In this document: one piece after another, positions 10,132 through 20,027 of the stretch
Numbering within the stretch: the first letter of the stretch is position 1
Layout of the letters: every line of letters begins with the position of its first letter
Assembly (NCBI GenBank): GCA_010909725.1
Contig: JAACMV010000023.1
Coordinates: 434,001 to 498,000 of the forward strand
Reading direction: 5' to 3'
Source: Picochlorum sp. 'celeri'
Lineage: Eukaryota; Chlorophyta; Trebouxiophyceae
Length of the DNA stretch: 64,000 bases
Translations under genes and position numbers: made by a program
Notes under the pieces: model-generated
Databases searched by the model: none
What the model was told of the DNA's origin: nothing
The model's input: only the letters and a program-made list of their open reading frames with translations

Positions 10132-11487
10132 CTATCCTCCAAAAGAAAACCACCCGCCTTTTTTCTTCTTCTTCTTCTTGTCTTCTTCCTTGCCATCATT
10201 CTGGCTGTCTGATGAGGAGGAGGAAGAGTTGCTCTGTGCTGTACTCTTTTCTTCTTCTTCTTTGTCTGTGTTGTTGTCTTCTTCTTCTTTCACCGATCCT
10301 CCGTATTTGAATGCTTCCAACAACTTTCGCTGACGTTCATCCAGATTTCGTGGCGTTGTCACTTTCATAACCACGTACTGATCTCCTCGCCTGCCCCTTT
10401 GGCCCATCAAATCCATTGGCACGCCATACCCCCTCATTCTTAATCTATCTCCACTCTGCGTCCCTGGCTTGACTTTAACTTCCGCGAGACCTTTGATAGT
10501 TCTCACATCGATTTTTGTGCCTAGAGCCGCGTCAACCATATCTATTCTGACGTCAGTGTACAAGTCGAATCCATCCCTTTTGAAATGTGGAGATGGCATC
10601 ACCATAACCTGCAGCAACAAGTCTCCTGGCGGGACTCCTTTTGGCCCAGGCATCCCTTTACCTTCAACCTGAAGTTGAAAGCCATCATCCACACCAGGTG
10701 GAATATTAATCTCTACCTGAGAAGATCCTGGAACACCCATAGAGGACATATCCACAGACCGTGTGGTGCCTTGCATTGCTTCATCAAATGAAATTGTCAC
10801 TGCCGCTCGAACACTCGCTCCCTTTCTAAATCTAGCCCCACCAAAACCTTGTGCTCCCCCGAATATATGCTCGAATATAGTGCCCCTGAATTGCTGAGAG
10901 GATCCCCCTGCAGCCCCACCAAAGAACTCCTTGAACAAGTCCTCTGGATCAACCTGTGCACCACCAGGATACTGTCCTCCACCGGGAGCACCCCCACCTG
11001 CCTCGGCATTTTCATACGCTTGATGCCCTAATTGATCATATGCAGCACGCTTCTGAGGATCTCGCAGCGTATCATACGCCCTCTGGGCCTCTTGAAACTT
11101 AGTGGCTGCCTTCGGATCGCCTTGATTTGTGTCTGGATGGTACTTCTTCGCAAGCTTGTAAAATGCTTTTTTGATTTCTCCATCAGATGCCCCAGGGGAT
11201 ACCCCCAGAACGTCATAATACGTCTGAACTTGGGGCACATTGGTTGCTCTAAATTGTCGAATCTGATGCATGTGGGGAGCTGCAATGTGATACGATGTAG
11301 ATATATTAGACATATAATGTGATATAGACATGCAATCGCTCCTGAAATCCCTCAATGAAGGATAAAACGTACCATGATTCCAGAGACTCGCATGGAGACA
11401 TGCTGCTTCTCGTATTCCCGGGGGATCAGCCCCACTCTTTAGATGTCTAATCAAATTTAAATGACTTGCAACTCGACGCAGTGACAT
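10132..11487 (-). CDS. Mitochondrial-type DnaJ (Hsp40) lacking the zinc finger
   Basis: This is a single exon of 451 aa. A basic, hydroxylated leader (1-85) suggests a mitochondrial or plastid presequence. The J domain spans about 89-154 with HPD at 117-119. A Gly/Phe-rich linker (163-220) follows, then the two-lobed substrate-binding C-terminal region (226-390, with [35 protein letters not shown]). The cysteine-rich CxxCxGxG domain expected between the lobes in DnaJ/Mdj1/GFA2-type co-chaperones is replaced by about 12 residues around 246-258. The tail is Ser/Asp/Lys-rich with seven consecutive Lys. It should stimulate an organellar Hsp70 and deliver clients. The C-terminal domain looks more like the CbpA layout than that of GFA2. 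Confidence 0.82.
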   Translation of the reverse strand: MSLRRVASHLNLIRHLKSGADPPGIREAACLHASLWNHGTFYPSLRDFRSDCMSISHYMSNISTSYHIAAPHMHQIRQFRATNVPQVQTYYDVLGVSPGASDGEIKKAFYKLAKKYHPDTNQGDPKAATKFQEAQRAYDTLRDPQKRAAYDQLGHQAYENAEAGGGAPGGGQYPGGAQVDPEDLFKEFFGGAAGGSSQQFRGTIFEHIFGGAQGFGGARFRKGASVRAAVTISFDEAMQGTTRSVDMSSMGVPGSSQVEINIPPGVDDGFQLQVEGKGMPGPKGVPPGDLLLQVMVMPSPHFKRDGFDLYTDVRIDMVDAALGTKIDVRTIKGLAEVKVKPGTQSGDRLRMRGYGVPMDLMGQRGRRGDQYVVMKVTTPRNLDERQRKLLEAFKYGGSVKEEEDNNTDKEEEEKSTAQSNSSSSSSDSQNDGKEEDKKKKKKKGGWFSFGG

Positions 11488-11588
11488 ATTGGTCTCTTGC
11501 TGATGTCTTCTATCTACAGAGCCATGGTTCTAAGTGTGCCGAAGAGAAAGAATCTACCACTGCTGGTTCTACAAACTACAATCAACCA

Positions 11589-11593
11589 TTACA
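11589..11593 (-). terminator. TGTAA poly(A) signal of ThrRS
   Basis: TTACA on the plus strand lies 52 nt past the ThrRS stop at 11646. Confidence 0.4.
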
Positions 11594-11645
11594 AAATGAA
11601 TCACTACTACTAATTGAATTGAATTAATGACCCAGGCTGTGGTCC

Positions 11646-13864
11646 TTATGGCGATTTTTCAAACATGGATGTCAAACTGCGAGAATCTCTCTCCTCCACC
11701 AAGACCTTTTTTAAATCTTCCAGGGTGTGCATACCATGGACCACATTGTCACGTGTTCTCACGTTGACTGTTCTTTCCGCTTTTTCTTTCTCTCCTAAGA
11801 CTAAGATATAATTGTATTGTGCAACCTGAGCTTCTCTGACCTTTTTCTGCATCTTTCTATCTATGAGATCCACGTCAACATGCATGTGGATTTTCCTGAG
11901 TTCTGCTTTGACCTCGAGGGCATAATCGTACGTGGACTCTGCGATCGGAACAATCATCACCTGGCGAGGAGACAGCCATAATGGCCATTTGCCAGCAAAG
12001 TGCTCTGTCAGGATGGCAAACATTCGTTCCACAGATCCCAAGATGGCACGATGTACAATCACTGGCCTTTGGCTTTCTCCGTGCTCGTCAATGTATTCCA
12101 AATTGAATCTGATTGGAAGCTGGAAATCAAGCTGCACGGTGGCGCACTGGAACTTCCTCTTCAATGCATCAAAGACTGTGATATCAATCTTTGGTCCATA
12201 AAAGGCACCATCTCCTGGGTTGAGTTCCCATTCGTGTCCAGCATCATTCAATGCTTGCTCAAGAGCTGCTTCTGCTTGGTTCCACAGGGACTCTTCACCC
12301 AAGAATCCTTCTGGCCTTGTTGAAAGAGCCATTTTATACTCCAGCCCAAACACATGATACACTTCATCAAGCATTTTCAAAAAGGATGAAATTTCTTCCC
12401 TCACCTGATCTGGCTTGCAGAAAATATGTGCATCGTCTTGCTGGAAGCGTCTCACCCTAGTCAACCCAGACAGTGCTCCAGAGTATTCATTTCTATGCAG
12501 CACGCCAAAGTCGGCCATACGCATTGGCAGCTCTCTATATGAACGCATTCTATGGCCAAACATCACACAATGTCCTGGGCAATTCATAGGCTTGAGGCCA
12601 AATTCTTGCCTTTCGACCTGGAATGAAAACATATTCTGCTTGTAATGGTCTGCATGCCCGGATGTGTCCCACAGAGAAAAGTTGTAAATGTTTGGTGACA
12701 CAACTTCCTCATACCCATAATCCCAGTACTTGTCGCGGATGAAATTCACCAAAGAATTGTAAATTCGTGCTCCATTTGGCATGAAGAAACATGATCCTGG
12801 AGATACAGCATCAAAGAAGAAGAGCTCCTGTTGGGTTCCAATATTACGATGGTCCCTCTTTTTGGCTTCCTCCATACGATGCTGATAAGCTTTCAGCTCC
12901 TTCTCATCGGGGAACGTGATTCCATACACTCTCTGAAGAGGCTCCCTGTTCACATCAGCTCTCCAGAAAGCCCTTGACATGTTGTTCACCCCAACTGCCT
13001 TGAGAACCCCAGTATTGGGAACGTGTGGCCCTGTACACAAATCAACCATGGGGCCGCACTTGTAACACGTGATCACTTCTGACGCAGGAAGAGCCTCAAT
13101 CATTTCCATCTTGAACTTGTTCTCCGTGAACATTTTCTTCGCCTCCTCCTTTGAAATCTGCACCCGTTCAAACGTATGCTTCTCCTTCACAGAGCTCTGC
13201 ATCCTTTTAATCAGTCTCTCCTTATCAGATTCTTGCAACGATCTCTCTCCCAAATAGCAATCATAGTAAAATCCTTCCTCCAAAGCGGGACCAATCGTCA
13301 AATCCGCACCAAACTCCAACTCAAGTGCCTGTCCCAACAAATGGGCTGAAGAATGCCAGAATGTCTGCAACACACCCCACATCGTCAGTCAATGAACACA
13401 CAGACCGCTATATTACTCTATACACGTACATCCTTGCCATCAGGATGATCAAATGACAGCAACTCCAATGAACAGTCGCCTTCAAGTGGCCTCATGAGAT
13501 CCCACACTTTCCCGTTCACCTTGGCCACCACAGATTTCTTCGCAACCCCCTTGGAGATCTCAGTAGCAATATCCATAGGCGTTGTTGCCCCCTTGACTGC
13601 TTTTCTTTCAGATCCATCGGGCATGGTCACCGTGATCTCTTCATTCTTTTCCTTCGCTTCAGCCACGGCGGCTTGATACTTTGCCTTTATTTCCTCAAAC
13701 ATGGCGACCCGATGGTCGTAGTATGACTTTTTCTCGGCAGCAATCTGCTCCCAAGATTTAGACTCATCATGCGCTGGTAATCTTTCTGAAGCTGGTCCAA
13801 AATCGGTCTTGGCCGCAGCGTCGGCAGTCGACGTTTTGGATCCTCCACAGCACTCTGCCCCCAT
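11646..13864 (-). CDS. Threonyl-tRNA synthetase
   Basis: Exons on the minus strand are 13864..13430 and 13364..11646 (717 aa), with a 65-nt GTACGT...GCAG intron. The join is clean: HPDGKD continues into TFWHSSAHLLG. Order: a short N-terminal extension, TGS domain (residues about 75-140), second additional domain with the HSSAH editing motif and TGPHVP, then the class II core. Motif 2 is RVRRFQQDDAHIF and motif 3 is VIVHRAILGSVERM. An anticodon-binding domain follows (VMIVPI onward). It charges tRNA-Thr with threonine and hydrolyses Ser-tRNA-Thr. The preferred start gives MGAECCGG, a Gly-Cys-Cys N terminus; an in-frame ATG at 13927 would add 21 residues. No obvious organelle presequence is visible with the shorter form. 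Confidence 0.92.
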
Positions 13865-14031
13865 TTTAAACGGTATTAAATATATAATTGAATTTGCAAT
13901 GACAGTGTCTGTGTGGTATGGATTCAATATTGACCAAGGTGCCAGAAATTTGAATCAACGAATGGCCATTCGCTTCCATGGGGGAGCAGACTTCTTCCCA
14001 TTGCACACACACAATTACTTGTGTGGTGTTA

Positions 14032-14774
14032 TTATTGTTGTTGTTGGTTCCGAGGATTTTCTTTGGAACGCTGCCATTCATCGAAAATTCTAGCTTTATA
14101 CTGCTGTAATTTGAGTCCAGGCTTCTCTTCTTTCATTTCTGGCAATCTAGCTTCAAAAAATGCATTCCACATTGCCTTTGCTCTCCTACAGATGCACACA
14201 TGGAACATGATATCAAATATTCGTGCACAAACACACAGCAGACACGAGTATCCAAGTCGTACTTTTCAGGATGTCTATCAACTTCTTGACTACCTATTGA
14301 TAACTGTGATACAGCATCATCGAGCGATCGAGCATCAACGACTGCCTCCTTTCGATTGTCAATCTCTACATCTAAATGGGCTGCATACTCATCCACTCCC
14401 ACAGTCTTTTTACGCTGCATTTCCTTCTCCTGAGACAAGGCCTCCTGAGCATTCCTTTGATTCGTCTTCAATTGATCAATCTCTCGTCTTGTGACCTTGG
14501 TCGGGGCCTGCTTCTTCTTCCCAATGCGTGCCAACTCAGCCTCTTCCTCCTGAGCAAGACGACGAGCTTCCTCCTTCTTCCGCCGCGCCTCTTCCTTTTT
14601 CCTCATCTCCTCCTCTCTTTTAACATCCCTTTTTGCAGTAGGATTCGCATGTTGGGCCCAGTATGCATCCTCTTGCTGCTGTTTTGCCTGAGCGTTTGAT
14701 TTCTTTTTTGCTTCTTCCTTCTTCTGCCTGGCCTCCTCCACTTTTGGGTTTGTCGACAGCTTCTTCTTTCCCAT
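14032..14774 (-). CDS. CCDC124: CCDC124 family ribosome-associated coiled-coil protein
   Basis: Exons on the minus strand are 14774..14263 and 14185..14032 (221 aa), with a 77-nt GTACGA...TGTAG intron. The N-terminal half is a highly charged Lys/Glu helix with the family signature DAYWAQ. The second half has KVTRREIDQL, ARSLDDAVSQL and, across the splice, DRHPEK-RAKAMWNAFFEARLPEMK, then KARIFDEWQRSKENPRNQ. This order matches animal and fungal CCDC124/Lso proteins, which bind the A site of idle 80S ribosomes and help recovery from dormancy. The shorter ATG at 14774 (MGKKKLS) is chosen because the upstream in-frame sequence is not conserved-looking. The protein ends in a short poly-Gln just before the stop. 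Confidence 0.88.
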
Positions 14775-15202
14775 CGCGATCCCTCCTGTATGTATTTGTT
14801 TATTCTGTAGCCTTGCATGCTGTATTGCGATCGTATTATGGCAAAACAGTAGCAGCAATGTCTTGGCGCTCGTGTACAAATGCAAGTCCCGGTCAATCGA
14901 TGCTTTCGAACGGTCATCGTGAACATCCCTCAGACACCGACACCTCTAGATCCCACAAGTAGGATGCATGCCCTCCTCGTCGTATTGATTACATTCTATA
15001 TTACTGCATTATAGTCTCTAAAGTCATTTAACGCTGAATATCCAAGAACGAGTCTGAAAAGAACCAGCCCAAGGCTTGCGGCGTAGGAGGAAAAAACCGT
15101 GAACTGGGTTGGCTCGTATAGGAGATTTTGTGGTGGAATATCCATTATAATATTATTTCATCGATTTGTGGTGGAAGGAAGATCGATTTCTCGGCAGTTT
15201 TC
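14775..15202. other. Intergenic region between CCDC124 and the mTERF gene
   Basis: This divergent space of 428 bp presumably contains both promoters. No gene or RNA was recognised in it. Confidence 0.6.
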
Positions 15203-16780
15203 ATGGCACATTATTCTGCGAGCATGGCCGGCCAATGTGGGCAGCCGATGCGTGGCATGCATTGCGCTGGATCGCTCAGGAATTCTCAAATAGATGGTAT
15301 TAGTTTACAATCATTGCTCTATGTGAGCCGTCGAGGGGCAGATAGAGGTAGATGCTTGTCCCGTGTGGTGGCGAAGGCTGCTGCGAACGGGAAGCATAGA
15401 GCTACTGCTCCAAGCATCGGACAGTTGCGAGTTCCTAGTAGTAAAGAGTTGCAGAAAATGCGTCAGTTCAGGCAGCAGCAGATATTTAGACAGCAGCAGC
15501 AGATGAGAAATGTGCAGAGGCTTGCACCTCCTGTGGCTCCTGTGGAAAAGCCAAAGAAGCAGAGTCGTTCTGCATCACCAGCGCGTTTGAAAGGGCATAA
15601 GAAAGATGTGTCGAAAAAAGCGTCTAAAAAGCGAGGGAGCGTTGCTCGTCAGGTGGATGATGGGATGTCTGATGAAGAGTTTGCAACCTTTGCATCAAAG
15701 TATAGTCTGGAGCAGGCATGGAGGCCACAGATAGATATATTGACCAGATTAGGGCTAACTCCATCACAGTTATCCAAGATTGCGGAATCTAGACCTGAGA
15801 TTTTCCAGACGTCGGAGAAGACGATGAGGAGGAAGATTGCATTTTTCAAGGAATCTGTTGGAATGACGGAGAATGATATTGTGAAAATTGTGTGTCGATC
15901 TCCTAGAGTGCTGGAGTATGGATCAGAGCAGACTGTGCGGCCTAGGCTTGAATTTCTCAAAAACTGCGGGGTTTTGGACCAAACTATATCCAAAGTGGTT
16001 CTCAAAGCCCCAATGTTGATGTCGCTTAGCTTGAAGGAGACTCTGGAACCCAGATCAGAATTCTTGAGGAATAGGCTGGGTTTGAACACGAGTAGTCTGG
16101 GGAAATTAATATCAAGACATCCACAGGCGCTGACGTGCACAGAGGATATGATGCAGCAACGGGTGGATTTTCTCATGTCAAAAGCAGGCATCTCTGCCAG
16201 TGATTTAGGAAAGGTTGTTGTTGCCCATCCTCAGGTGTTGCATTACAAGCTAGATAGTATGCTAGAGCGTTTAGATTATTTAAATTCTGTGGGAATGAGT
16301 GAGAAACAGATATCTCAAGCTGTGTCAAGGTTTCCACAGCTGTTTTCTTTGAGCGTGACATCAAACATGGCACCAAAATGGCACTACCTCGTGGAGCATT
16401 TGGGTGGCGATGTCAATGCACTTTGCTCGTATCCAGGTTACTTCTCATTGTCTCTGAATAATAGAATCATGATGAGACACCTGTATCTGCAGAACATTCA
16501 CGGGTCACCACCACTGCCTTTCCCACTGGGTCATTTAAAAATGTCAGATGCAAAGTTTGCGACAGAGGTTGCTGGAACAACATTGCAGGAGTATGAAGAC
16601 TTTAAGAAGGACAGGTCGAGCATCATGGATGGCAGAAGCGATTCTGATTCAGAACCTGTAGAGGTGTCGATTGCCACTCAAGTTGGACAACAGTGTTTGA
16701 GCGACTCCAAACAAAAGAAAAACGGCAGCAATTTTTCAAATGTTCTCACGATGCCAAAGTCAACATTCAATTTGGTGTAA
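15203..16780 (+). CDS. mTERF-repeat protein, probably organellar
   Basis: A single exon gives 525 aa from the ATG at 15203; an upstream in-frame ATG at 15128 would add 25 residues. The first 100 residues are basic, Ser/Arg/Gln-rich and uncharged in parts, consistent with a transit peptide and linker. From about residue 150 to 440 there are repeated mTERF units of roughly 30-40 residues (LTRLGLTPSQLSKI, FFKESVGMTENDIVKIVCRSP, RLGLNTSSLGKLISRHPQ, SKAGISASDLGKVVVAHPQ, NSVGMSEKQISQAVSRFPQ). mTERF proteins bind organellar nucleic acid and act in transcription or RNA maturation. The specific member and target cannot be told from the sequence. Its stop codon is only 6 bp from that of SF3A3. Confidence 0.87.
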   Translation: MAHYSASMAGQCGQPMRGMHCAGSLRNSQIDGISLQSLLYVSRRGADRGRCLSRVVAKAAANGKHRATAPSIGQLRVPSSKELQKMRQFRQQQIFRQQQQMRNVQRLAPPVAPVEKPKKQSRSASPARLKGHKKDVSKKASKKRGSVARQVDDGMSDEEFATFASKYSLEQAWRPQIDILTRLGLTPSQLSKIAESRPEIFQTSEKTMRRKIAFFKESVGMTENDIVKIVCRSPRVLEYGSEQTVRPRLEFLKNCGVLDQTISKVVLKAPMLMSLSLKETLEPRSEFLRNRLGLNTSSLGKLISRHPQALTCTEDMMQQRVDFLMSKAGISASDLGKVVVAHPQVLHYKLDSMLERLDYLNSVGMSEKQISQAVSRFPQLFSLSVTSNMAPKWHYLVEHLGGDVNALCSYPGYFSLSLNNRIMMRHLYLQNIHGSPPLPFPLGHLKMSDAKFATEVAGTTLQEYEDFKKDRSSIMDGRSDSDSEPVEVSIATQVGQQCLSDSKQKKNGSNFSNVLTMPKSTFNLV

Positions 16781-16786
16781 ATACTA

Positions 16787-18331
16787 TTAAATACCCTGAC
16801 GTTGTAAATTTTCATACATCTTTCTGTTGTAAACATTTCCTTCTTCATCTTCAAACTCCTCATCATTATCAGCCTGTAACTTTGACTTTCTGCTCTGTAA
16901 CGAATTCCACAAATTTACTGCTTCAGTTATAGATGTGATTTCAAAGAATTGCCGCGTATTTGGAATACCCAACGCCTTCATTCCTGCAGAATGCCGAGGC
17001 TCGGTAAAATGCTTTTCAAATGCCCGGCGCCCTCTATACGTCGCATTGCCGCAGATCTCGCAAGAATATTCGTGATTTAACCCATGCATCTTGTACATCC
17101 AGTACGGAATTGGCTTTCCGTCCCATCCTAATGGAAGTTTCAGCGGATTATACAAGTATTCATCCTCTTGTTCATCCTCATCTGCAAATACATCCTCCGC
17201 ACGATCTTCTTCCAGCTCAGCTTCCATATCGGCAACAAACTCATCATACGTCTGTGCTTGTCGCTTCTCCAGCTTATCCAGCGTCGCCTTCCACTGCTTC
17301 TCTAGCAACTTTGTACACATGTATTTCACATGGTATTCCAACCATGCAATAGTCTTCAGCACATCCAACGACACATCACCATCACTCTTTTTCACCATTT
17401 TCTTCGCACCCTTTGCAAACAATGACGGATCAATCTCTGCCCGCGACAGCCCTTTCACTGACATCAACCGCTCCGCTCGTTGCCTGGCTGTCCCTCCACA
17501 CTTGAGGCCCATGCTCACCAACACAGCCTTGAGCCTCTCTGCTCCCAACGCTTCTTCCAACTCTTCCACAGAAGAATACTTTTCTAAATCGAACACTCCA
17601 TTTTCATCCCCAAACACCTCACGGCACCACGATGCCTTCAACTCCTCTTCCCACGTAGCCTCAAAATCCCCAAGCATGGTGGCCTTCACCGCCTTCCAAT
17701 CACTCAAAGGATGCGTCCTCTCGTACAAACTCGCCAAATACCCCGAAAGATCCTCCAAATACTTTGTATACTTTCCCACCTCCTTCACTTTAGACAAGGC
17801 ATCCTTTGCCTCCACATGCCCACCATCCAACCCCTTCACATAGTCCATATATGACCCATCCTCATCCTGATGCAGCTCTTTCCACTGATGATAAAACTCC
17901 ATTACATCCATATACCGACCCAACCCCTCCTCTCCGCTAAACTCCTTGTCCACCTCAACCACTGGCCTCAGTGCTTGGTCACACTCCTCCTCATATCCCT
18001 GAATCATCACCTCACCCTTCCCACCGCCACTATAAAAATCCTTCAACCCTTCAACCCGTCGATAGTAGTTCTCAAACACACGATCTCCACGAAGACGAGC
18101 AATGTCCTCCTCTCGCTCCCCATGCGCATCTTCGTACACTCGCACCAATTTCGCACTCTTTTCCTGAATCATCCCCATCATTTTAGACACCGTATAGTTC
18201 TGCTCCATCTTCTCCCTATATGTCACCGCATTTTTACGAAATTCCCGAACCATGAGACGCTCAAGCCGCTCAATGTCCTCATGGCACTGTCTAGTTTCTT
18301 CTAACAATGTATATGTGGCTGCTGCAGACAT
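16787..18331 (-). CDS. SF3A3: SF3A3 (SF3a60/Prp9), U2 snRNP splicing factor
   Basis: This is a single exon of 514 aa, close to the usual length. SF3a60 is part of SF3a, which converts U2 snRNP to its 17S form and helps engage the branch point. The N terminus (LEETRQCHEDIERLERLMVRE) is the conserved helix. A central region with LGLKCGGTARQRAERLM is a SAP-like motif. The C-terminal U1-like zinc finger is YSCEICGNATYRGRRAFEKHF with C-x2-C and paired His, followed by RHSAGMKALGIPN and the ending EEGNVYNRKMYENLQRQG, diagnostic of the family. The gene converges on the mTERF gene with 6 bp between stops. Confidence 0.95.
   Translation of the reverse strand: MSAAATYTLLEETRQCHEDIERLERLMVREFRKNAVTYREKMEQNYTVSKMMGMIQEKSAKLVRVYEDAHGEREEDIARLRGDRVFENYYRRVEGLKDFYSGGGKGEVMIQGYEEECDQALRPVVEVDKEFSGEEGLGRYMDVMEFYHQWKELHQDEDGSYMDYVKGLDGGHVEAKDALSKVKEVGKYTKYLEDLSGYLASLYERTHPLSDWKAVKATMLGDFEATWEEELKASWCREVFGDENGVFDLEKYSSVEELEEALGAERLKAVLVSMGLKCGGTARQRAERLMSVKGLSRAEIDPSLFAKGAKKMVKKSDGDVSLDVLKTIAWLEYHVKYMCTKLLEKQWKATLDKLEKRQAQTYDEFVADMEAELEEDRAEDVFADEDEQEDEYLYNPLKLPLGWDGKPIPYWMYKMHGLNHEYSCEICGNATYRGRRAFEKHFTEPRHSAGMKALGIPNTRQFFEITSITEAVNLWNSLQSRKSKLQADNDEEFEDEEGNVYNRKMYENLQRQGI
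16803..16807 (+). terminator. TGTAA poly(A) signal of the mTERF gene, inside SF3A3
   Basis: This TGTAA is 22 nt past the mTERF stop and lies within the last codons of SF3A3 on the other strand. The stop codon itself also forms a TGTAA at 16776-16780. Confidence 0.45.
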
Positions 18332-18675
18332 TATTATTCTATTCTAATGCGCAACGTGACGAATTCAGCTACTATTTGAATTTCACATTATATATTCAAT
18401 TAAGGAGAAGTCGAAATCTCCGACGATTCCGCGTTCTCTCTGTACACTCAAACCAAACACTGCTCCGGGTATCTGATATTCTGAATTAAATTTAATCTGT
18501 CAGAGCCAACCGGAAGGGCTACCTATGTCAGACGATTGAGAGTGTGGTGGGCATTGACTTGTTCAACTCGGTCGAGAACGTTTGTGGTTTCCGCGGAGAA
18601 AGTTCAAATTGATTCCATGGAGCACGGTATCTGATCAAGAGATTGATATAAACGGCATAGTAGTACGCAATAAGG
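18332..18675. other. Intergenic region between SF3A3 and a membrane-protein gene
   Basis: This divergent space of 344 bp is a presumed bidirectional promoter region. Nothing else was recognised. Confidence 0.6.
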
Positions 18676-20014
18676 ATGCTGTACCGAAGAAATGGTGATT
18701 GCTCCGTGTTGATACTATTGAGTTGGGTTTGTGTCGTTCATTTGCATGGATGTGTGAATGCTCGACGCAGTTTTGAACCATCTCATACGAGTAATGTGGT
18801 GAAGGAATGGATGCCTGTTGGCGATGGGCAACCAGGTCAGGACATGAATGATGGGAATTGGTTTAATGCTAGTATCCGGCAAGGTGATGATGGGCAGGAT
18901 GTCTGTCCGAAAATCACATTGCAAGAGAAATCGTTATTGTTGCGGTGGAGAAATATACCAACGTTTGTAGTATTCAGTGGGCAATTTTATCAGAGGTATC
19001 TTGTGAGGACACAGTGTGGAATAGATGGTGGGGAGATGTTTGACCCTACGTATACTCCCTTGGTGGTTGATAGGTTTGCAGGCATTGGGGAGAATGGGAA
19101 TATACGAGCGTATAATGGAGTTCCGTATATTCACTTGTATCCCAAGGTTGTTGTGGGGAGTTTGAGCTGTGGAGAAGTCATGAATTGCGACGTGGATATT
19201 GTGGATTCTTTTGGTGGGAGGATTGGTGATGACCCGAGGGTTGTTACGCGGCTCGCAACGGGAGGGTGTGATTATGATTATAGGAATTTTGTACAATGGG
19301 GGTATAAACAAAAGGGATTAGGGTTTACATGCGACGAAGGGAGTGTTTATTTCACATTGATGTGTGAGGTATGTTGCCTGTGCAAGTAGAGTTTCGTGTT
19401 GAGATGGGTCACGCAACAAATAATGAGATGTGTATCGTGTGCTGTAGGAGTGTCAAGAGGATACATTTCCATGGGAGTTGGCCCGAAATTTATCTGGGCC
19501 AGAGTTGGAAGCATCTGCTGGGTCGACGTCAACGTCATTCAATTACATCATGGTGATTACAGCAGTCAGTGTTGTTGGGTTTGCTGTGCTAGTGTCTCTC
19601 ATGGCAGTTCTGGTGAGGAGCAGGAGGAGAACAGCAATAGATATGAGAGTAGCAGAAATGGTCTCTAGGAATGGTAGAAATGGTAGAGGGTCGGATTCTT
19701 TCAAACCTCCAGAGCTGTTTGTTGTTGGGGAGGATACCCATCTCCCCATTGATGCAGAGTATTCTGGGCCAATTGTAGTTCTGAATGCTGTGGGTTCAAA
19801 CGAAGAAGATTCAAAGCACGAGAACTCTTTAGGATCTGCGAATACAAGCTGGTCTCTTCCTCAGATTGCTGTGCTTGATGCAATGTCAGGAGACGAAGAG
19901 GCAACAGAAGAACAAACAGATGACAAGGAGCATCTAGGTAGTAGTAGCAGCACTAGCAATACAAACAACCAAGATGGCGAACAACAACAACGAGGCTCTG
20001 ATGACAATGTATAG
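18676..20014 (+). CDS. Type I membrane protein of unknown family
   Basis: Exons are 18676..19368 and 19448..20014 (419 aa), with a 79-nt GTATGT...TGTAG intron. A hydrophobic N-terminal segment (about residues 12-27, ending in Ala/Arg) looks like a signal peptide. The lumenal or extracellular part (about 30-265) carries several cysteines and a beta-rich core with TQCGIDGGEMFDP and GGCDYDYRNFVQWGY. The splice brings CE next to ECQED. A single transmembrane helix (MVITAVSVVGFAVLVSLMAVLV region) is followed by Arg-rich stop-transfer residues and an acidic Ser/Asn/Gln-rich cytosolic tail. I do not recognise the ectodomain. The topology suggests a surface or endomembrane receptor-like protein. The gene converges on TrmB with 13 bp between stops. 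Confidence 0.72.
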
Positions 20015-20027
20015 CACTATTTATTAT

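Noticed and set aside
10145..10300. TTC/CTT-rich tract as a microsatellite
   Set aside because: It is the coding strand complement of the Lys/Ser/Glu-rich tail of the DnaJ protein.
15128..15202. Upstream ATG at 15128 as start of the mTERF protein
   Set aside because: It remains possible, but the added 25 residues are hydrophobic and unlike a transit peptide, whereas the ATG at 15203 gives a typical leader.
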